Origin: Planctomyces sp.
Lineage (GTDB): Bacteria > Planctomycetota > Planctomycetia > Planctomycetales > Planctomycetaceae
Direction: 5' to 3'
Assembly: GCA_005778115.1 (NCBI GenBank)
Contig: SXKJ01000151.1
Span: 1 to 37,008, forward strand
Length of the DNA: 37,008 nt
This document shows positions 31,877-37,008 of this stretch, in pieces. A program made the translations under genes and the position numbers. The notes beneath the pieces were generated by a model. It worked only from the letters and a program-made list of their open reading frames with translations, made no database searches and had not been told where the DNA came from. Position 1 is the stretch's first letter. Each line of letters starts with the position of its first letter.

Positions 31877-34800
31877 ATGGCTTCAACCAGCCCACCATCG
31901 GCCAATCGCCTCGAACCATTAGGGACACCGCGGCGTCGTTGGCGCTGGATCGGGTTGTTTCTCATCGGCTTAATCGCGGGCGGAGCTTGGTTTGCTCCGG
32001 AGATTGTTTCGCAAACGAGCCTGCGGCACAGCGTCGCGAGCTGGGCCACACGCGACCTGCCACTGCGAGTCGAGTTGGGACCGACCTCGTTGGGCTGGAT
32101 GAAACCGGTCGTATTGCGCGAGCTGCGAGTCACCGATGCCAATGGACAAGCATTGCTGGAAGTGAAAGAGCTCCGCAGCGAGCGGAAGTTGTGGCAGTTG
32201 GCGACTCAACACGCGGATCTTGGTCGATTCACGTTGCATGATCCGGCGGGCCATGTCGTTCTACGAGCGGATGGCTCGAACGTCGAGGATGTGCTGGCGG
32301 TGTTGCTCAGTGGTTCGACGACGGAGCCGGCTCCCGCGTTCCGCGTTGAGATCGTGAATGCTCGCGTCGAGTTTGAGCATCCGGCATCGAAACGAAAGTC
32401 AGCCATTGAGTCGCTCGATTTGAAGGTGTCGAGCGGTGTGACGGGGATCGAATTGGTCGTGGCCGAGATGCCGTCGAAGACTGCGGCGGTGTCTGCCGAA
32501 GCCGGTCGCTTCGCGGCGTACTTTGGGAAGCCGATTAATCCATCTGAGGGCGCGGACGATTCCGTCGCGAATACCGAGGGGACGCGGCAGTTGCTGCTGA
32601 GAGCGAAGGACTGGCGACTGGATTGGCTCAATCCGATCCTGGCGAGATGGCACCCGCTGGGGGAATTGTCCGGAGTGCTGACTACGGACTGGCAAGCAAA
32701 CGCGGGACGCGTGAAGGGTGAGCTTCGATTGCAGGATCTCTGCCTCTCTGGGTTGAACGGCATGGGGACGGATCGGTTGCGATTGAACGAGACCAGTCTG
32801 CGTGGCAACGTCGCGACGAAAGGGGAGCGACTGATTGTCGAAGAGGCGGAATTGCTCACGGAAGTTGGCACGTTGACGGCATCCGGCGATTTCCCTCTGG
32901 GAGGCTGGTCGTTCGCATCTGGAGAGGAAGCGTTGCGACAGATCGGACAGGAAACATTTCGCGTGGATGGCGACATCGATCTCGCGAAGCTGGCAGCGTT
33001 CCTGCCACAGAAGTTGGCAGTGCGTGAAGGGACGCGAATCGACGGCGGTTCGATCCGGGTCGCGTTGGCCTCTCAGCCGCGGAATGGCTCACCTGCATTT
33101 CAAGGAAAGGTGGAGGTGGCTCGGCTGTCGGCCGTTGCGGATGGTCGGCGAATCGAATGGGACGTTCCGCTGGAAGCCCTGCTGACCGTGCATCGCGACG
33201 GCGAGCAATTCGTCTTCGATCGACTGACCTGCCGTTCCGACTTCCTGCAAGCGGACGCCAAGGGGACGCTGACAGATGCCACGTTTCAGGCACGCGCCGA
33301 TCTTGATCGGCTGCATCGCAACCTCAGTCGATTCTTCGATTGGGGACTGGTTCGTTTGAGCGGCCAGTTAGCAGCGAGCGGTCAGATTCAGCGTCAGGAC
33401 GGTGGCGAACTGGATTTGCGTGCGAAGGGAGATCTCACAAACTTTGAACTGCAACGTCGCGGCGAGTCGCCGTGGCGTGAACAGCGGCTTGAGATCGTCG
33501 CCGCATCTTCGGCGAAAATCTCTGAAACTCAGCAGTTGCGATCCGTTGAGTCAGCATCACTGCAGCTAGTCAGCGGTGAGGATCGGCTGGACGTGAAATT
33601 GACCGAGCCAATGGATTGGAAGTCGAACGCGCGATGGCGAGCTGTCGCGGATGTGGTCGGAGGTCTCGATTCGTGGCAAGCTCGGCTGCGTCCGGTGATG
33701 ACCATCGACGGCTGGCAGACTGCGGGGCAACTCGCGGCCCACGCGGACGTCGAGGCGAACCAACAAGCGATCGACGTCGCAAAACTGACGATCACGATCA
33801 ATGAGCTGCAAGCTCGCGGCCCAGAGTGGCTGATCCAAGAGTCGAAGCTGTCCCTCGAAACGGCGGGACACTGGGAGATGGCGACGAGTCGCTGGGCGGC
33901 TCCGAAAACGATCCTCACCGGGACCAGCGCGGCCGCGACGGTCAGCAATCTCGATTGGTCGCTGGCCGGTGCAGGCGGTGACGCTCGGTTTCGAGTGCAT
34001 CTTGGCAACGTCTCACGCTGGAAAGTTCAGGCTCAGCAGCAGCCGGGCTATTTCGTGTCCGGTGAAGCGGCCGGCTCGCTGCAACTGCAACAAAGAGGTA
34101 CGCGAACTCAGGCAATTCTCGATTCGCGAATTGAGAAATTCGTCGTGGCGGACGCTGCCAGCGTCCGTCCCCAAAAAACCGACGCTGGCAGCGTCGGCCA
34201 CGGCAGCGAAATCCTCTGGCTAGAACCAGAGATGAAGCTGGCAACACAAGCTGTGTTCGACTCGGCCAAGCAATCACTGACGCTCAGTGGCACGAAGCTG
34301 ACTGCCGACGGACTGGAAGTGAATCTCGCGGGACGTCTCGACGAGCTGGCCGAGACGCCGGTGGTCAATGTCACTGGCGAACTCGCGTATGATTGGGAAA
34401 GGTTGACTCAACGATTGGGTGAATCGCTGCGACAGAACGTGCAACTCGCCGGACAAGAGCGTCGCAAGTTCTCACTTCGCGGTCGGCTTTCGTCGCTGGA
34501 TGTCGAAGAATCAAAGACGACACTCGGCGCGGGTCTCCCGACCTCGCCCCGAGCAAGCCAGTTGTCGAGTATCTCGCGAACGTCGTCGCCATCCAATTCC
34601 GCGTTGACCGCGCTGACCGGCGAAGCGGGACTCGGATGGCAAACGGCAAAACTCTACGGGTTGTCGGCCGGGGCTGGTGACCTGTCGTGCAAACTCAACG
34701 AGGGTGTCGGCACGCTCATACTGCGCGACGTTCCGATCAACGAGGGGACGCTGCGGCTGAACTCGCAGTTGCGGTTAGATCGCACCCCCGCGCTGATCGT

Positions 34801-35518
34801 GTTGCAATCCGAACGAGTCATCGACAACGTCCGGCTGTCGCCGGAACTGTGCGCGGGCTGGTTACGGTTCGTGGCACCGCTCATGGCAAATGCGACTCGT
34901 GCGGAAGGCCGATTTTCGATGGTGCTCGCAAAGGGAGCGTTGCCCGTCAGCGATCCTGCGACCGGCGAGGTTTTCGGGCAACTCGCGATTCACGCGGCGC
35001 AAGTCAGCCCCGGCCCGTTCATGGACCAAATCCTCGCAGTCGTGGATCGGATCAAAGCACTGACGAAATCACGCTCGCTGAAACCGGCCGACCTGCTGTC
35101 TCTGGCCGAGCAATCCGTCTCGCCAGCCGGTGGGCGCGAGCGAGTCTTGGTCACTCTGCCGGAACAACAAGTCCCCGTTCACCTGCTCAACGGCCGTGTC
35201 CATCACGACGGTCTGACGCTCGTCACGAAAGAGGCAACGCTGAAGACACGCGGTTCGGTGGGGCTCGATGAGTCGTTGGATTTGATTGTCGATGTCCCCG
35301 TTCGCGACGAATGGGTTGCTCAAAACAAACAACTCGCGAGCCTGCGCGGTAAATCGCTGAGCATCCCTGTCCGCGGCTCATTGACGGCCCCGCAACTCGA
35401 TCTGCGGGTTTTCGAGATCTTCGCTCGCGAAGCGTTCACTGCACCGGTTGAGAACTTGCTGGAGAACGAACTCCAGAAGGGACTGAACCGGTTGCTGCCG
35501 GGGAAGAAGAAGCCGTGA
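31877..35518 (+). CDS. AsmA/TamB-like envelope protein
   Basis: About 1213 residues. One N-terminal transmembrane helix (WIGLFLIGLIAGGAWFAP, near 25-42) is followed by a very long beta-rich body with repeats of the kind F.v.G.l.l..., as in AsmA and TamB proteins, which bridge membranes and move lipids or assist outer membrane assembly. Examples are LPLRVELGPTSLGWMKPVVL and GSVGLDESLDLIVDVPV near the C terminus. The end is SIPVRGSLTAPQLDLRVFEI, also typical. At residues 757-775 a 57-base palindromic element is read in frame. No ribosome site is obvious at ATG 31877. Family level is sound; the exact role is not known. Confidence 0.82.
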   Translation: MASTSPPSANRLEPLGTPRRRWRWIGLFLIGLIAGGAWFAPEIVSQTSLRHSVASWATRDLPLRVELGPTSLGWMKPVVLRELRVTDANGQALLEVKELRSERKLWQLATQHADLGRFTLHDPAGHVVLRADGSNVEDVLAVLLSGSTTEPAPAFRVEIVNARVEFEHPASKRKSAIESLDLKVSSGVTGIELVVAEMPSKTAAVSAEAGRFAAYFGKPINPSEGADDSVANTEGTRQLLLRAKDWRLDWLNPILARWHPLGELSGVLTTDWQANAGRVKGELRLQDLCLSGLNGMGTDRLRLNETSLRGNVATKGERLIVEEAELLTEVGTLTASGDFPLGGWSFASGEEALRQIGQETFRVDGDIDLAKLAAFLPQKLAVREGTRIDGGSIRVALASQPRNGSPAFQGKVEVARLSAVADGRRIEWDVPLEALLTVHRDGEQFVFDRLTCRSDFLQADAKGTLTDATFQARADLDRLHRNLSRFFDWGLVRLSGQLAASGQIQRQDGGELDLRAKGDLTNFELQRRGESPWREQRLEIVAASSAKISETQQLRSVESASLQLVSGEDRLDVKLTEPMDWKSNARWRAVADVVGGLDSWQARLRPVMTIDGWQTAGQLAAHADVEANQQAIDVAKLTITINELQARGPEWLIQESKLSLETAGHWEMATSRWAAPKTILTGTSAAATVSNLDWSLAGAGGDARFRVHLGNVSRWKVQAQQQPGYFVSGEAAGSLQLQQRGTRTQAILDSRIEKFVVADAASVRPQKTDAGSVGHGSEILWLEPEMKLATQAVFDSAKQSLTLSGTKLTADGLEVNLAGRLDELAETPVVNVTGELAYDWERLTQRLGESLRQNVQLAGQERRKFSLRGRLSSLDVEESKTTLGAGLPTSPRASQLSSISRTSSPSNSALTALTGEAGLGWQTAKLYGLSAGAGDLSCKLNEGVGTLILRDVPINEGTLRLNSQLRLDRTPALIVLQSERVIDNVRLSPELCAGWLRFVAPLMANATRAEGRFSMVLAKGALPVSDPATGEVFGQLAIHAAQVSPGPFMDQILAVVDRIKALTKSRSLKPADLLSLAEQSVSPAGGRERVLVTLPEQQVPVHLLNGRVHHDGLTLVTKEATLKTRGSVGLDESLDLIVDVPVRDEWVAQNKQLASLRGKSLSIPVRGSLTAPQLDLRVFEIFAREAFTAPVENLLENELQKGLNRLLPGKKKP
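34145..34201. repeat. REP-like pair inside the AsmA-like gene
   Basis: GTGG (34145-34148), GGACGCTGCCAGCGTCC, an A-rich spacer, GACGCTGGCAGCGTC and CCAC (34198-34201) make up 57 bases or 19 codons. The gene stays in frame through it. Length and layout equal those of the element at 29075-29131. Confidence 0.85.
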
Positions 35519-35691
35519 GGAAGGGGAATTGGTGATTGATGATTGGCTATTGGCGATTGATTATTTCTGACTTCCAAATCATCAATCGCCAATAGCCAAT
35601 GACCAATCCTCAATCCATTGTTCTCCCTTCCGACCGCCGCTTGACTTCTTTAGGGGCGTCCCTCAAAACACGTTCCGTCGCCGGGACGCGA
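35519..35691. repeat. AT-rich inverted repeat upstream of nuoA
   Basis: ATTGGCTATTGGCGATTGAT (35542-35561) pairs perfectly with 35581-35600, around a 19-base spacer. Imperfect pairing continues outside (GGTGATTGATG with CCAATGACCAAT). This sequence is AT-richer than its neighbours. It follows the AsmA-like stop by about 24 bases. Confidence 0.85.
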
Positions 35692-35753
35692 GCAAAGTCG
35701 ACGAGTCACTCCGTGGCTCGAATTCGAGTCACGGAGTGACTCGTCGACTTTGC
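35692..35753. repeat. Near-perfect 62-base palindrome before nuoA
   Basis: A perfect 24-base stem (35692-35715 with 35730-35753, ends GCAAAGTCGACGAG and CTCGTCGACTTTGC) encloses CTCGAATTCGAG, which is itself palindromic. It ends 43 bases before the nuoA start, so it would be in the leader of the complex I message or at the end of the upstream one. Confidence 0.95.
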
Positions 35754-35796
35754 AGTTTCGCCGTCCCATGCTTTGCGAACTCGAAAGGAATCACCG

Positions 35797-36252
35797 TTGT
35801 CCGGCCAACTTGTGACTTTTTTGCCGATCTTTGTTTTCGTCGCCATTCTGTTGGGATTCGTGGTGACGAACCTCGTGCTGGCCCACACCGTCGGGCCTCG
35901 GAAATCGACCGCCGTCAAAGAGATGCCGTATGAGTCGGGGATGGACCCCGTCGGGGATGCTCGGCAGCCGTTTGATGTAAAGTTCTATCTGGTCGCGATT
36001 CTGTTTCTCGTATTCGATGTCGAACTGCTGTTTCTTTACCCGTGGGCTGTGAGCGCCTACGTCGATCAACCAAATCGCTGGGCCGGCTCGCCGTTCGAAG
36101 AACAGAATGTGGCCCAGCATCTCGGCCACGACAGTCCCGGCATTCCGCTGGAACTGCGAGGGACTGTATTCGGCGTGATGCTGGTGTTCATCGCCACGCT
36201 GGCGATTGCCTACGTCTATGCGTGGCGGAAAGGTGTTTTCAAATGGCGGTAG
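35797..36252 (+). CDS. nuoA: NADH-quinone oxidoreductase subunit A
   Basis: About 151 residues, a membrane subunit of complex I. The three expected helices are visible: [41 protein letters not shown] and [20 protein letters not shown]. The family motif [20 protein letters not shown] lies between the first two. [13 protein letters not shown] and the acidic FDVE are key family features. I prefer the TTG at 35797 as start because AAAGGA (35784-35789) lies seven bases upstream; a TTG eight codons earlier would place that site inside the gene. The stop overlaps nuoB by 10 bases. Confidence 0.95.
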   Translation: MSGQLVTFLPIFVFVAILLGFVVTNLVLAHTVGPRKSTAVKEMPYESGMDPVGDARQPFDVKFYLVAILFLVFDVELLFLYPWAVSAYVDQPNRWAGSPFEEQNVAQHLGHDSPGIPLELRGTVFGVMLVFIATLAIAYVYAWRKGVFKWR

Positions 36253-36824
36253 GACTTCCCGAAAACGTGTTCATGACGACCGTCAACGCGGCGGCGAGCT
36301 GGTGTCGCAAGAACAGTCTCTGGCCGATGCCGTTCGCGACCGCCTGCTGCGGCATCGAGCTGATGGCGACGGCGTCGTCTCGGTACGACCTCGCTCGGTT
36401 CGGGGCCGAGGTCATGCGGTTTAGTCCTCGGCAGTGCGATCTGATGATCGTGGCCGGCCGAGTCGTCATGAAAATGATGCCCGTGCTGCAACGCATCTGG
36501 CTGCAAATGCCCGAACCGAAATGGTGCATCTCGATGGGAGCCTGTGCCTGCTCCGGCGGCGTGTTCGACACCTACGCGGTCGTGCAAGGAGTCGATCGCT
36601 TCATCCCCGTGGACATGTACGTCCCCGGCTGCCCGCCTCGGCCGGAGCAGCTCATTCAGGCGATCATGGACCTGCAAAACAAAATCCAAGCCACTGGCAC
36701 GCTCAACGGCACCGAGTTCGGCCTGCGAACTCAACCGATGGGCCCGACACCGTTTGACCGCGACGAAATGTGGCGCGTCGAAGACGCGGCGCTCGCGGCC
36801 AAGGCGGGCGGATTCGGAGTGTGA
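36243..36824 (+). CDS. nuoB: NADH-quinone oxidoreductase subunit B
   Basis: The 193-residue protein carries the N2 [4Fe-4S] cluster that passes electrons to quinone. Cys35, Cys36, Cys101 and Cys130 (in [16 protein letters not shown] and VPGCPPRP) have the spacing of E. coli Nuo[21 protein letters not shown] is the usual conserved tract. ATG 36243 overlaps the end of nuoA, so the two are translationally coupled. The remaining complex I genes are probably beyond the window; the next one is not seen within 184 bases because palindromes follow. Confidence 0.97.
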   Translation: MAVGLPENVFMTTVNAAASWCRKNSLWPMPFATACCGIELMATASSRYDLARFGAEVMRFSPRQCDLMIVAGRVVMKMMPVLQRIWLQMPEPKWCISMGACACSGGVFDTYAVVQGVDRFIPVDMYVPGCPPRPEQLIQAIMDLQNKIQATGTLNGTEFGLRTQPMGPTPFDRDEMWRVEDAALAAKAGGFGV

Positions 36825-36871
36825 GTTTGAACGAGAAACGGGGAGAGACATGTCGGCCTTGTGCCCGAATC

Positions 36872-36957
36872 AGTCGGCTTCAGCCGACTCCCCATTTGCC
36901 ACCAGCTTTAGCTGGTGGTGAGCAGGCCCAACAAACAAAGTAGCTGGCTTCAGCCAG
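36872..36957. repeat. Three hairpins after nuoB
   Basis: AGTCGGCTTCAGCCGACT (36872-36889), CCACCAGCTTTAGCTGGTGG (36899-36918), and GTAG plus CTGGCTTCAGCCAG (36940-36957) are three separate stems. The first and third share GGCTTCAGCC, and the third has a GTAG head. Together they fill most of 36825-37008, in which no gene is visible. Confidence 0.85.
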
Positions 36958-37008
36958 CTTGGAGGCAGGTCTTCAGACTTCAACAACCCAGAGAAACCAT
37001 TCCAGCCA

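Noticed and set aside
34523-34553. CTCGG...CCGAG with inner CGGG/CCCG in the AsmA-like gene, as a further inserted palindrome
   Set aside because: The pairing is short and could be chance; no second copy seen in the window.
1-37008. CRISPR array, tRNA, rRNA or prophage
   Set aside because: No evenly spaced direct repeats, no cloverleaf with a CCA-type end, and no phage genes seen. The repeats present are inverted, dispersed and of different families.

Overview
The window comes from the chromosome of a planctomycete, most likely order Planctomycetales. The evidence is a set of marker families: a DUF1559 pilin-like protein, a DUF1598 protein, a DUF1549/DUF1553 cytochrome-like protein, PPC-domain and cytochrome/WD40 giants, tetrahydromethanopterin (H4MPT) C1 genes and a bacillithiol deacetylase. 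GC content is moderately high. I see no rRNA, tRNA, CRISPR array or phage.

Layout. 1-300 is the tail of an insertion sequence. 506-2469 holds a DUF1559 gene (minus) and, divergently, a 54-residue hemin-uptake HemP gene with a Fur-box-like site upstream. 2470-9157 (plus) holds an AddB-like PD-(D/E)XK nuclease, a GT-C-like membrane protein, a PTPS/QueD enzyme and a DUF1598 secreted protein. 9177-13491 (minus) holds a DUF1326 protein, three small envelope proteins, methenyl-H4MPT cyclohydrolase (mch) and a broken ATP-grasp glutamate ligase. 13601-22842 (minus) is a three-gene set: DUF1549/DUF1553 protein, PPC-domain protein, and a c-type cytochrome with 14 WD40 blades. The last two carry similar Ala/Lys-rich coiled coils.

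23299-29843 (plus) holds a probable pseudokinase, ribBA, guaB, a secreted planctomycete protein, a small hypothetical and bshB1. 29910-31585 (minus) holds a beta-carbonic-anhydrase-like protein and a parvulin-type peptidyl-prolyl isomerase. 31877-36824 (plus) holds an AsmA/TamB-like protein, then nuoA and nuoB, where complex I genes run towards the window end.

The most unusual overall property is the number of long inverted repeats, at least 14 of several sequence families. Several are REP-like, with a GTAG (or GTGG) head and a CTAC (or CCAC) tail. They lie at or just after stop codons, and in three cases the TAG of the element is the gene's stop codon. Others lie inside coding sequence in frame: near the start of the GT-C-like protein, in the AsmA-like protein and probably in the nuclease. 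One forms the C-terminal codons of the broken ATP-grasp gene. These elements have visibly shaped gene ends in this genome.
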